NCBI GenBank assembly: GCA_019096155.1 | Contig: JAHCVI010000001.1 | Location: 6,262,001-6,326,000 of the forward strand | Reading direction: 5' to 3' | Source of the DNA: Staphylotrichum longicolle | Lineage: Eukaryota; Ascomycota; Sordariomycetes; Sordariales; Chaetomiaceae | Length of the DNA: 64,000 nt | Shown: one piece after another, positions 12,385-24,390 of the stretch | Position numbering within the stretch: position 1 is the stretch's first letter | How the letters are laid out: every line of letters starts with the position of its first letter | The notes under the pieces: model-generated | The model's input: only the letters and a program-made list of their open reading frames with translations | Database searches by the model: none | What the model was told of the DNA's origin: nothing | Position numbers and translations under genes: made by a program

Positions 12385-15300
12385 CTAATAAATCCTCTCC
12401 AACCCGTCCCACACCCCCTCGTCCCCGTCCGGACCCGCCCTCTCCCTCCGCTTCCAATACTCGCCATTAAACTTCCAGTACATCTCCCCAGTCACCTCGC
12501 ACCTGGCCTTGGTGAACCACGCGGGCACAAACTCCTCGCCACGCTCCTCGCGCGCCCGCCTGCGCGCGCGCTGGCCCTCCTCGAGCCGGTTCTTCTCCGT
12601 CGCGGCGAAGTCGTACTCGCCCTCCTCCATGGCGCGCTGGTCCGGGCGGAACCGCGAGTCGGTCGGCGCCAGCCAGGGCTTCAGCTGCTCGTCGATGTGG
12701 TTGAACGTGAGCACAAAGGGCGTGAGGTTGAAGGGGATGCCCTGCGGGCGCGGGTTGGCCTGCCAGATGAGGAAGGCCTTGTTGGGGTCCGTGATGCTGC
12801 TGTCGTCGGCGCCGGCGCCGGCGCCGTGGACCGAGTCGGTGGCGGGCTCGTCGACGGTGGCCTCATAGCCCGGCGTGAAGCGGGCATAGAGCTTCGAGTT
12901 CCAGCGGCCCCCAAGGCTGAAGCGCACGCGGCCGTTGGCGTCGACGATCTTGCCGGTGATGACGTAGGCGCTCGAGGCCTTCCAGCCGCGCGCCTTGAAC
13001 TCGATGTGGCAGACCTCGCCCGTGGTCCAGTTCTTGATCTCCATGGGGCCGTAGTTGTCGACCACGGGGTTGCCCGTGATGATGCCGACGACCGAGGAGG
13101 TGACCTTCTTCCAGGTGTAGAAATCCTCCTTGCCGCCGTGGGTGGGGCGGAGCTTGAGGAACCAGGTACCCAGGGGGTTGATATCGAAGGAGCGTCCGTA
13201 GAACTTGGATTTGACGGCCGACTCGCCGTAGTAGGTCCACTTGGGAGACTCGGCCCAGGCCGCGCCGATTGGCGGGTGATGGCTGACCTGCTCGATGAAG
13301 AAGCGGTAGTTCTTGTCTGGCCTGACGTACTCAAACGTCTCACCGAGCAAGGGGTTGAAGGGCTTGCGACACACGTCCGATCGTGGATGCGTATTCGCTG
13401 GCGGCGAATGCGGCCACGTAGAGTAGCCGTTCGATGGAATCTGCCCGGTCGGCGGCAAGATCCAGCAGGTCGGCGTACTCCATGTCCTCACCACAGCGGT
13501 AAAGGAGAGATGTGGGTTCGTTGAACGAGACGGGCAAGGTCATCTTGGTCATGTCTTTGCCCACCATGGATTTGAGAATGCCCTGAAGAAAGATTAGCAC
13601 ATGTTGACTCTACCGCAGAGGCCTTTGGTGGAACCTACCCAGAGCGAGATCTTCGGCCGGTTGTCCGCATCCATCTTAAGGCGTGTGCGGATGCCGTTCT
13701 CGTAGCCTTTGAACGCGCTGCTGATGTCATAGGCGTCTGAGATGATGAGCTGCTTCTCTTCCTGAGACGTGGTAAGCTCCGATGGCGGTAGTTCTGCCAC
13801 TTCAACCTCGCCGGCATCAACTGCATCAAAAAACTCCTCTTCATCAGACTCTGAGTCCGAGATGTCGGCAATCTGAGTGATCACCGTCTGCCGTCTCGAC
13901 AAGCTGATGGTGGGCGACCTGAGGACCGCTGGCTCGGCTGGTGTTTGGTCTTCCCCAAGCTCCTGGCTTGCGGCCTCCGCCGTATGGGTGGGTGAAAGCG
14001 GAACCTGGCTGCTGTCGAGAATGCCATTTTCGACAACTTCTTTGAGAATGCGCTTCGTCATTCTCCGCTTCAATTCGGCCTCCCCAACGCGAGCCTCGAG
14101 CTCCTCCTGTTCCTTGGCTACCTGGGCCATGCTCTCCTCCCACATGCGCCGCATCTCCGACTCGCGGTCGAGGCGGTACTGCCAGTACGCATCTCGGTCC
14201 TTGGAGATCCGGAGAAGATCGCCGATGAGACCGCTGAGTGAGCGGATGGCAGCATCGTAGGTTGCGAGGGCCTGTGATGTCTTGGTGTCGGACAGAGTGA
14301 GCGCCGGGTTTCTGGTAGACTCGGAGAGGAGGGCCGACGTGACGTTGGCCATGGACTCGAGCTGCAGTTTGGCGGATTGAGCTGTGATGCTGAAGGCGTC
14401 CTTGTTGGCTGGCGGAGCATCTTGACCACTCGACCCTTCGCCGTACTCGTCATCGTCGTCGGCTTCATCAGCGATGGTTCCGCCGTTGTGGTCCGTCTTG
14501 TCGGCCTCGGTCGCCGCATCGACAAAGTCATCTTCGTCGTTGACCCCGATTATCGGAATCCCGCTCTTGCTCGACGCCCGAGCCGAGGAGTGCATCCGCG
14601 TGAGTTGAATGCTGCTGCGCGAAGGTTCGGCAACACTGGCGCTCTCGCTGGGCGGCTCGGAGAGGTTGTGGGAGTGTTCGGCCTTGGCCTGCTTCAACAG
14701 CTCGGCGTTCCGGGCGCGCTGCCGGTCTTCCTCCTTGGCCTGGTCTTTGGTCCACTGGATTGAGTTGTTGAGAGCCCAGAACCAGCGCTTCGCTTCGACT
14801 TCGTGATTTGCCTTGAGCGTGTACTTCACAGAGGACTTGCCGTGAATCTCGAACTTTGTTTTCTCATCAGCGCTCATGTGCAGCTTGGCGATGCGCATAT
14901 TGATGGCGCCGCGGCAGGCTGAGCCAGCGTCATCCTGGTGCTTGTAATAGCTGAGGACGCCGTCTTCCAGAACAAACCAGCGCAGCTGGTACCCCTTCCG
15001 GTAATTGGTCCACTTCTTGAGGTATCCTTTCATCTCTCGCGCTTCCCGCCCGGCAAGCGGATCGCCAGGTGTCGCCGTCGCGGCCCCCTGTGTGGTGGAG
15101 CCCAGGACAGCCTTCTCCTGTATGCCTCTCTGGGCTGCCACAGCAGCAGGCGAGCGCTTCAGCATTGAACGCGTGACTTCATCCTTGGTCACATCTTGCG
15201 GCAGCTTGCCCTTGCGATCCCGGCGGAATGGGTCAGCCCCGTGCATCAGGAGGACCTGAATCAGCCGGCTATTCTTGCGTCTAGCAGCTTCGTGCAGCAG

Positions 15301-16098
15301 GGTGCCGCCGGATTGGACTGTGATGGGCTCCGAGGCAAACTCGGGGCTGTTGATGTCTAGCACGTTCTTAAACCGTGGCTCCTCCAGCACTTGCTCCAAG
15401 ACCTTGAGTTCGCCGTGGAGAATGAGATCCTGAACCTGTCTAACCTTGTTTTCGGCGAACAACGACCTTGAGAGCTGCAGTTGCTGAAATATCTCGGGGT
15501 TTCGGGCGAGGTCGATGGGAAGGCGCCCCTGGTGGTTGGCAATAGCATCGTTGATGTCTTTGTTCTCGAGGAGCAAACGGACCACATGGGTGCGGCCTTG
15601 AGCTGCTGCCACGTGCAGAGGTGTGTTGCCATCCTTATCCCGCGCGTTGATGTCGAGAGAGCCAGCACCGTCCGACAAGACGTACTCGACGACGGGTTGT
15701 TCGGCGCACTGAATCGCCAAGTGCAGTATCGTCGTATCCTCGAGTGCCGCAGCCTGGGTCGTGAACGACGAGGTGCTCATGCGAGGGCTGCTGTCGGAAG
15801 TCTCGCGGATGGCCTTGGAGATGAAGGCGGTGTCACCGTTCCGCAGGGCTTCGACAATGCGGAACTTCCTCACGGACGACTCGAGCGAGGTGCCCTTGTC
15901 GGCCGTGTTGAGGGACTTTCCGCCAGCAATCGAGGGGGTGTTGGAGGGCGTGCGGCCGATGGCGCTCCCAGAAACAGAGAGTTTCGAACTGTGGCTTCGG
16001 ACCGGGTGGGCGCCGCTGATGGCGGGCTCGGAAGCGGTCGCAGTCGCGGCAGTCGAGCTGCCCAGGCCGCTGGGCGAGGCTTCGTCGGTGGAGGACAT
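12385..16098 (-). CDS. Oxysterol-binding protein (Osh1/Swh1 type), frame broken by one base
   Basis: Long OSBP-related lipid-transfer protein working at membrane contact sites. Exons are 16098-13639 and 13582-12385, separated by a 56-nt intron (GTAGGT...TTCTTCAG). In order: ankyrin repeats about residues 120-310 (DKDGNTPLHVAAAQGRTHVV), PH domain about 356-450 (MKGYLKKWTNYRKGYQLRWFV), a predicted coiled stretch, an FFAT motif EFFDAVDA at about 755-762 for binding ER VAP proteins, then the OSBP domain with the hallmark EQVSHHPP. Within the OSBP domain the frame shifts: YASTIGRVS is followed one base out of frame by KPFNPLLGETFEYV, at about 13363-13372. Exon 2 is 3n+1 nt long, so one base too many explains it. 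Start chosen at 16098, the first ATG (MSSTDEASP). It is divergent from the thioesterase gene. Confidence 0.93.
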
Positions 16099-17601
16099 GT
16101 CTTCCTCAACCCCTTTTCGCCTCAACAGCGAGAGAGCGGAGGACTTGGTTCGTCGATGCGAACTGCATGCGAGACGGCGCGTCAGCGGTGGTTTCGACGA
16201 TGGTGTTTCCTGGTATGGAGAACACAGCCAAAATCGGGAGAAGGGGAATTCTGAGAAAGATATCCGAGTCTCTCAACGCAATCCGTGCTCACGGGCCGTC
16301 GGTTGAACAACACGGACGACTTCGAGTGCGGTTGGGCGGCCTACCTCTCCCCCGCGTCAGGCATGGTTCGACACGAACAATATCTTGGGTTAGTGGCGGG
16401 TCAAGTCGCCGAGCGAATATCGGATCGGACACGAGAATTGGTGCGGAACCGCAGGTCGCAGAAACCTGGGGAAGGGGCGACGGGTTTCGGATATTCGTGG
16501 GTTACGAAGGAAAAGGAAAAGGAATGCACACTCCCAGGGCTGAATCTGGACTCGACAAAGTATAAGGGTAGTGGTGCAGCTGAGGCCGACGAGTGGTGGG
16601 GAGAGTGGGGATTCGAGCTTAAGACCAGCTTGGCTGCACCCTCAGGGCAACAGCGTCCTGGGATCCTGGATCGGAGAAATGACGTTGGCAGCCGGGATCC
16701 GCTTTGGACGAGGGGCGCATCGAACGCACTCTGGCTCTTCACGTGCACGGTCCCTTGCTGATGGCTCTCAGGCGGGCCAGGTGTTGAAACACTGTGCGGC
16801 GAAACGCGGTCTGTCCAACAAGGCCAGAAACGCTGTCTGATATAAATAGATTGCGGTCAAGACTTGGGATGAAGTGTATCTAGAGTCTAAATGGATATCA
16901 GGTGAAACAGAACGTGTTTTTGGCTCTCAAAGAGCAGCGGCCACTGGAATCCCAACGTTTGTTTGAGGTTCAGTTGGGACTTGGAAAGCTGGACACATCC
17001 TTACTGTGTCCTGCCACTGTGCTGTGCTGGCAGAGACGGGAAGCACTTCGAGACAGCAAACGGCATGATTAGATAATCAAGCAGAGGGCGATCCCCGGTT
17101 CAGGGGAGACTGGGGAACGGATTTCGGTGCAGGGACCCCGGCATTTGCGCATTCTTGGGGCCTGTCAGTCTCCGATCGACGATTGCTGCTGCCAGTGCCG
17201 ACGGAACCTCGGTAACAGGCCGTGGGGTTGCCGTTACACATGTTCTGTAATTACCTGAGCCAGGGACTTGGGTTCATGCATTGCGACATCAAAACCGTCG
17301 TCGTCTGCCTCAAATGAACCCTCAAGTATCTTTTTTCATTCATCGTCGCTTTCAATAAAGGGGATAGTGGTGTGCCGAGTTGTTTCCGAGTCAAGACCCT
17401 CTCCACAGCGTCGCAGATACATCCACACTCTCACCAAGTTGCGCGCACCTCAACCTACCGTACCCAGTGTTTTACACGCCATCGCCAATTCCCCCCTGAC
17501 ACCGGGCTCACTCGACTCACTCGGCTCATTCACTCACTCCCTCGTTCCTCGAGTCTTACAGCGGCTCGCCACAACCCTGCCTCGCGCCGCAAAGACCGCG
17601 A
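16099..17601. promoter_or_regulatory. Divergent intergenic region (oxysterol-binding protein / thioesterase)
   Basis: 1.5 kb between two genes transcribed away from each other, so it must hold both promoters. A TATA-like TATAAATAG sits at 16841-16849, though it is about 750 nt from either start. The last 250 nt before the thioesterase ATG are C/T-rich, as is usual near fungal transcription starts. No gene recognised. Confidence 0.5.
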
Positions 17602-18850
17602 ATGAGCGCCACAATGGCCGACCGCCCAACGTTGCTCAGGACGCCTCCTGACGACCCTAAGCTGGCCCCCATCGAGAATGCCCTCGAGGTGACCGACCTG
17701 GCCGTCCTCGGCCCTGTAAGTCCATGACCCTCAATCAAGATGACATCCATGAAACACCACCACTAACTGCACCACCCCCACAGAACATCTTCACCAACAC
17801 CCGCCAGATCTGGCACCCCCCAGGGGCCCGCGGCATCTACGGCGGCGCCGTCATCGCCATGTGCCTCGCCGCGGCCCAGCGCACCGTCGCCCCGGACTTC
17901 CTGGTCCACTCGTGCCACTGCTACTTCCTGCTGGCCGGCTCGTCCGAGCTGCCCATCCTCTTCCACGTCGAGCAGGTCCGCGACGGCCGCTCCTTCGCCA
18001 CGCGCACCGTCCAGGCCCGCCAGCGCGGTCGCTGCATCTTCACCACCACCATCTCCTTCGCCGTCCCCTCCTCCTCCTCCCCTGAGACCAGCACATTCCC
18101 CACCCACGTCAGCCACGCCAGCGAGCTGCCCCGCGGCAAGGACGGCCAGCCCCTCCGGCCGCCGCCCGACGACTACACCGACGAGCCGGAGCTGCTCGCG
18201 CAGGGGCCCTTCCAGGGCACGCAGATCGAGGTCGTCGACGACGGCGCCAGCGGCAAGCCCGGCGAGAAGAAGACGCGGCAGTGGGTGCGCGCGCGCGGCA
18301 AGATCGCGGGCGGCACGCCCGCGCAGCTCGAGGCGCTCGCCTACGTGTCCGACAGCTACTTCATCGGCACCATCACGCGCCTGCACAAGCTGTGGCGGTT
18401 CCCCTTCCGCGCCGACGAGTACGACGAGCTGCCCGCCGAGGTGCGCGACAAGGTCCGCACCCTGCACCAGTGGGAGGGCATGGGCGAGGACCCGCGCGAG
18501 ATGATCGGGCGGCCCGCCATCGGGATGATGGTGAGCCTGGACCACACGATTTATTTCCACGAGCCGAGGAAGGTGCTGGCGGACGAGTGGATGCTCACCG
18601 AGATGTCGAGTCCGTGGGCGGGCGATGAGAGGGCGGTGGTGATGCAGAAGATCTTTAGCAAGGACGGGACGCTGCTGGCGACGTGCGTGCAGGAGGTAAG
18701 TCTTTGTCTTTTATTCTTTTGGTCTTTTTTTTTCTTCATCTTGTGCTTGCTGCTTCTGCGATACATAAGAGGGTTGCTTGCTAATATGCTTGACAGGGCC
18801 TCGTTCGTCTTCAGCAGCCCGCTCCGGAGGGCAAGGAGTCGAAGTTGTAA
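17602..18850 (+). CDS. Acyl-CoA thioesterase II (TesB/Tes1 type), peroxisomal
   Basis: Hydrolyses acyl-CoA to free fatty acid and CoA, typically in peroxisomes during beta-oxidation. Exons are 17602-17715, 17784-18695 and 18797-18850, giving 359 aa. The introns are 68 nt (GTAAGT...CCACAG) and 101 nt (GTAAGT...TTGACAG). The double hot-dog fold is indicated by IWHPPGARGIYGGAVIA, FLVHSCHCYFL and, in the second half, SLDHTIYFHEP with a later GTLLATCVQEGLVRL; the LVHSxHxYF element and DHxxxFH are family hallmarks. The short last exon ends in SKL, a canonical peroxisomal targeting signal, and exists only when intron 2 is removed. If intron 2 is retained, the frame stays open and ends elsewhere. Start at the first ATG; a second in-frame ATG is four codons later. 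Confidence 0.93.
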
Positions 18851-19704
18851 GGTGATAAAGCCACGACTGTTGTATATGTCCTCTGGTCGATTTTGTGGTT
18901 TTTGATCGCTGTGCCGTTGCGGGCAAGTCTCCAACAAGGAGAAAGCATCTAAGACTTGGTTCTGCTGATGGGGCAAGGCAGAGACCCCACGTGCTGCAGT
19001 GACCAGTGTGAGTTTATTTGCTACATAGACCCGGAGCAGCATCTGTTGGCCAGTTCCATCTCGCGTCTATAGAAGTCTTTTTTCTCAATCAACTCTATTC
19101 GGGGCATACCGCAAAGTCTGTCACCCCTGTGCAGTTATTACGCGTCTATCGAGGCTGAGCGAAATTTCATGTTGTCAATTGTGGACCTGGCCCTTTGGTC
19201 GCCAGAGGCGCGGATAGACCGCTTCGTTGGGAGTCGAGGCATGGCTGTACTCCCGGCCCTAATGGCCTCTGGAGACGGAATCTTTCTATCACTGGCAACC
19301 GCGAGGCCAGATGGCTCCCCTTCTTCCCCTTCCTCGCCCATTCACTTCACCCTCAACCAACTCTTACAAGCTTTGACAAAAGCTGGGTATCGCATTCCTA
19401 CGATGATGCACCTGCCTCCGATGGAGGCGACTTTTCCCTCTTTTCCCTTTCCCTTTCTTTCCCCACCACGAAGATGACCGTGACTCCTGCTAGCAGAGAC
19501 CACCCATGGATGTGGTCAACGTAAGACACAGAGGATGTCCCGGAGAACAGACGAAACGCCGAACGCGCAAGTGCAAAAATCGCAGCAATGGGAAAAGCAG
19601 GAGGCCGAAAAATGGATCTACTGGCGAGCGCGCGCAGCAAACTGGGAGCGGTGGCATGGGGAATGCCCCCGCCCAGATTGCCCGCCGGTTGTAATGTGCC
19701 CAAA
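18851..19704. other. Convergent intergenic region
   Basis: About 850 nt between the 3' ends of the thioesterase gene and the Red1-like gene. It must contain both 3' UTRs. No gene or repeat recognised. Confidence 0.5.
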
Positions 19705-22700
19705 TCAGATGGTGACTCCGTCCAGTTGGAGCACCTTGGACTTGTCCCCGAGGAGTTGCGCACGAAACGCAATGATCCCACGAGCTATCGTGTCGAAATC
19801 CTTGACCTTGTCGGTCTTGAACTTTGTAAGGAGCTCCCGCAGGCCCTGAATGAAGCGGCTCTTTAGCTCACCCGTGTAATCGTCGGGATTGCCAAGCTCC
19901 AGGAGGGTTTGGTCATCTAGAGAAAGAGGGCCAGGAGTCAGCGTCGAGAGGGGGGATGTTGTAGGTCTGATGTTAGCAGCCCGTGTAGAGTGTGAGAGGA
20001 CTTACCAGGGACACTGATGGCGGCGAGATGCTGGAATTCGCAGTTGGCTGGACACTGTTCTCCATTCAGTTCAAAAGGGCAGAGCTCCTTGTCCGGGTCA
20101 ATCCTGTTGCTGTAAGTCAGGGATTTCAAGCCACCCGAGACTGTACTGTGGTACTCCGGGTGGAATCGATAAGCGCGGAAATAACGGAGAGGACTCTCGT
20201 AAGGCATCAGGGTACTGCTCGACTTGGCCGCCGGCTGATCATGCGCCTGCGCTTCCGTCAGCCCCAAGGTACCCGGACTACGGGAAGAAACGACGTGTAC
20301 TTCTCCTGCGGTGTCGGTCTCGATTTCTTGAACTGCTTCACGGGGTTGTGCAACGCTTGATATCTGCTCAAGCAGGGGACTTGACGGTTGCCGTGGATTG
20401 GGGGTCCCATCCTCGGCAACAAGGTCGCTGGCGGGTTCCGCCACCTCGGGGCTGAGTGAATAAGAATCCAGATCCATAGGCGTGGTCTCATCAGACTTCG
20501 CGGCATCTAGTTGCTGAGCCGAGTAGGGCGGAGCAATGGCAGTTCCAACTGGCTGTGACGCAAGTGGTGCAGCCTGCAGATTTGCGACGTTCACCTGGGC
20601 ATCTTCCCCATCCTTAAGCAGGGATGGCTCGATGCCCGTCGTGGGGAAATTCGAAGAGTTGGTGGAGGAATCGCCGAGTGGCATATTGGTTCTTTCGCTC
20701 CTGGACTCGATATCGTTCTTTGAAATGACGCTCTCACTGGCCAGAGGAGATTCGGCTTGTGTCGGCTCGGCTGAGGGGACACTGGCGTCTTGACTTCTCT
20801 CGGGAATCGATGGGATCGACTCTTGTGTTTCTTGTTGGTCATCCATGTCTTCGACGGGTTGTGACGGGATTTCTTCCGCTTGACGGGTTTCCGGGCCCGA
20901 CAGTAACCCGTTCAGCTGCAGACTCTCTGCACGAGGAGAGCCTGCAGAAGGGGTGGTGTCAAGTTGTTGCAGCTCCTCAGCCAGCCTCTTCTGCTCCGCG
21001 AAGCTTTGGTCAATTTCCGCCTTCAGTCGTGCCTGCTCGTCTTGCAGTTCCTGCAACCGTTTTAATTTGTCCTGGAGTGATGATTCAACTTGGGGAATCT
21101 CGAGACTCATGAGGCGGCCTCGGCGTTCCGCGCGACGCTGTGGATCGAGACGTAACACCTCAGCTGGCTTAGGAAGTCTGGCCGGCGATGCAACGGATGA
21201 AAGTTGAGGAGAAGCGCGCCCTGAACGATCTGGGCTGCTCAGGGAATCAGCTGCCTCGTTTTGTTGCAGAGGAAAGACGTCATTGTCGCCAAGTTCAGGT
21301 GTGGGCGCCGCTTGACTCGGTGTCACTGAGCCGCCCGAAGACTGCTTTACTTTCCGCCTTGCCTCTGCGAGAGCAATCTTCCGCCTCATCTCCTGGATCG
21401 CCTTCTCCTTCAGACTAAGCTCGATCTCGTGCCTTTTGTTGTTGGCTGTGCCAGCGGGCGGGGTTACAGAGGGCGCGGGACTGGAAAATTGCCGCTGCGG
21501 AACGATATCGGTGAGTGGCGGGAAGTCACGGATAGCCGGTCCACGCTGACCGTGGACACCGCTCGACTGGATTGGCAGTGTCTCATCAACCGGCGAGCCC
21601 ATGTCCATTTCCATCTCAACATCCTCGTCGTCGGACACATCACTAACGTCGATGATTAAGGAGGTCTCCTTGCGAACCTGCCCGAAGGGCCGCTTGGGAG
21701 AGGTCGGGCCTGCCGAATACTCGACGAAGTCTGATGCCACTGGACGCTTCCTCTGACTGGGTGGGTTCGGTTGAGTGTCTGGCGACAAACCGAGACTGGC
21801 GATAGGGGTCTGCTTAAGGGACGAGGGAGGCACGATGGGGGCGGGGGGTTGAGGCAGGCTTGCCGTTCTGGGGCCTGTAGGGATAGACAAGGGAGCGGGA
21901 CTGCCTGATGCTTGTGAAGCTGGGATGCCGTTACTGCCCAACTGCCCGGCCGCCGAGCCAGAGCTGTCCGTTGTGGACTTTTGAGCTCGAGATTTCTGGA
22001 GGGCGGCGATTTTCTGCTGCAACAAGCGCTCTTTCTCGCCCCAAACCTTGGTTTTCGGCGCCGCTGTTGTTGGCGGCGCCGGCGCAGTCTCCTGCGGTTG
22101 TGGCTCTGGTAAGGTTTGTTTGGTCTGTTTTGGAACGGGTGCGGGCGGGTTCGGTGCCGTTGGCGCCTTGGCCGCCTTGGCCGCAAGGAGCCTTGCAATT
22201 CGGTCTTTCCGCTCCTCGCCGTTCTTGGATTGCGCGGACATGGTAGAGGCTTCCTTTGCCGCAGAGGTTGGCTGTTGCGGGTGTGTGTCGGAGGGTTGCG
22301 GTGGTTGTGTTGAGTTGGACGCGCCGCTCTGGCGCGGATGTGTTTCCTTAGGTTGAGAAACGGAGGAATCTGCGGCCGTCTTCGGTATGTCGAGATGGAG
22401 ATCCCGAAAGAGGCCCTTGATGACCTTCTCATCGAATCCTTCGTCGATGTAGTTTTGGTACTTGACGCCCAATGGCCACAGGCGCAATATTGCCTTCTGC
22501 GCCTCCTTTTTCGCCTCTTGTAAAGACTTGAATGAGCCGGTAGCATCTTTTTGTTGTCGTGCGTTTGTGCCCGCAAACTGGATTGAGCCGTTGCCAACGG
22601 ATCCCGCGACCGGTGGCCGGTTCGGAAGTTGTGCACCCGGCAGAGCTGGTTTGCTCGGGCTGGACTGAGCTTCCTTGTCTGCGACGGGTTGTGGCGTCGG

Positions 22701-23466
22701 GACCTCGCTCTGAAGCTCGCGGGGAGAGAGGAACGGCGAGTAAGACGCTGAACGCTCACGACCTACAGCTATTAGCCTCACTTCGTTCCAGGCTAAAGAT
22801 TAAAGAAAAACCTCGACACATACCTTCATTACCTTTCGTATCCTTCCCACCATCCTCCTCGTCACTGCCGTAAAATCCTCCGTCTGGGGTGTCGGCGGCG
22901 CTTGTGGGCTGACTTGGGTCTCCAGTCGCAGTGACCTTGAGGAGCGTTTGTGTGGGAGCATCCGGGACATTTTCTCGAGGTTCATACAAATCCTCAAACT
23001 GTCCTTCACTGAGTTCACCCTCCTCCATGTCAACATCTGTTGCGGGGATAGCCGGTGGCGGCGCCGGGTGGGTTAATGACTTCGCATCCTTCCTCGAATC
23101 GCCAGTGGGGAGGCTCGACTGGGAGGGCTGCGAATCGAACGAACTCGACCCAGATGTCTGCGGTTGGGGGGCACTCGGGGCAGGCGCCGGAAAGCCAAAT
23201 CCCTGACCCCAGCCCGCGACATTGGGTGCGAAACTGGGCTGGGGTGCGCCTGGTGCAGTTCCACCTATCCCAAGCCCTGGAATATGGGTCGCATTCGAAC
23301 TGAAAGCTGCCTGTGAGGCATCACGGTGTATTTGTGCGGCGAAAGGGTTATACGGATCGTTATGGCTGGGCGCAGCGTAGCTTGGGGCATTCTGATAAGC
23401 GTACGGTGGAGGAGGGGGTTGGCCGTAGTATTGGCCGTAGCCGTAAGGATACGGGTATTGCGACAT
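19705..23466 (-). CDS. Red1/ZFC3H1-type zinc-finger protein (nuclear RNA surveillance)
   Basis: Three exons: 23466-22824, 22762-20006 and 19916-19705. The introns are 61 nt (GTATGT...GCTGTAG) and 89 nt (GTAAGT...CTCTAG). They join in frame to about 1203 aa. The key domain is near the C terminus: LTYSNRIDPDKELCPFELNG followed by EQCPANCEFQHLAAI, a C-x7-C-x3-C-x3-H arrangement matching the zf-C3H1 family of fission yeast Red1 and human ZFC3H1. Those are scaffolds of MTREC/PAXT, which deliver RNAs to the nuclear exosome. The N terminus is Gly/Tyr/Pro-rich (YPYPYGYGQYYGQPPPP). The centre is low-complexity with short coiled-coil segments (around SLKEKAIQEMRRKIALAEAR and the LKRLQELQDEQARLKAE region). 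The small third exon adds about 70 aa after the finger. The family call is good; the exact complex is inference. Confidence 0.82.
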
Positions 23467-24390
23467 GTCCGGAAACGAGGAGAGACGTGTCGCTAGAGCT
23501 TGGACATATCGTGATCGAGGTCGTCGGCCGGTGGTCTGTTCACGGATGGTCTTGGTCTTGCCGAGCACAGATCGAGATGTTGTGCGCAGAGTGCAACAAG
23601 ATTCAGGTCACCCGGGGACGGCTGTGGTCGGGACCAGAGAAACAAAATCCTTAGCCGCGCAGAGACAAAGAGCGGTCGTCGGTCGCGGTGTGGTGAGGAA
23701 ATCAGGTGCTTCGAGTTCGAGGGCAGTCGTCGAAAACGTGAAGAGCCTGGAAGACGACTGAAAAAACGTCTGGGTCGGTATCGTCGAGGGTACAAAAACG
23801 GATCCTGGATTTCCACCAGGTTGGCGGATGTCGACGGCGTTGATCCGACAGCGTTGCACAGCTGAAATGGTCAGGTCGCCGTTGATTTGGTGAAAGCGCG
23901 TTCGACAAAAGACGGCACGGCGGCAAAAAGACCAGCCTCCACAATGCCGCTAGCCCAAAGCCGGAATAGAGCGCACGGGCCAAACTGAGCCAAGCTTGTG
24001 ACATCAACCAGGCTCCAAGCTTCCCAGTGGAGGTTTGTTTACTCCGCCAGGGTTGTGCTCGGGGCAACCGCGATCCAGCTGGGCGGCACAAGGTGAACCT
24101 TGGCTGCAATCCCGCAACTTCCCCTCTCCAGCGACCAAATCGCGCCTGGAGAAAGGACGAGACCACGACCAGATTGCACTGTTTTGCGCTTGTCTCGGTT
24201 TAATTTTCGATTGTTGATTTCTGCCCTTTTTTTGCCAGCCAGCCACCATATCGCATCTCACGGGGCGTCGTCGTTTTCGCGAATGTTTACCTTTACCGCA
24301 CCTTGATCCGAACAGTGCTACGACATTGTTTCCCGACAGCATTCCATGACCAGCCCGACTGATCTCCTGATTTCCTAACACCAGCGCACC
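23467..24390. promoter_or_regulatory. Divergent intergenic region (Red1-like / myosin II)
   Basis: 924 nt between two genes read in opposite directions, so it carries both promoters. No further gene recognised. No single promoter element stands out enough to name. Confidence 0.5.

Noticed and set aside
13319..13374. An intron to explain the frame break in the oxysterol-binding protein
   Set aside because: The only GT...AG options are about 10 nt long or would remove conserved residues such as AAFAASEYASTIGR.
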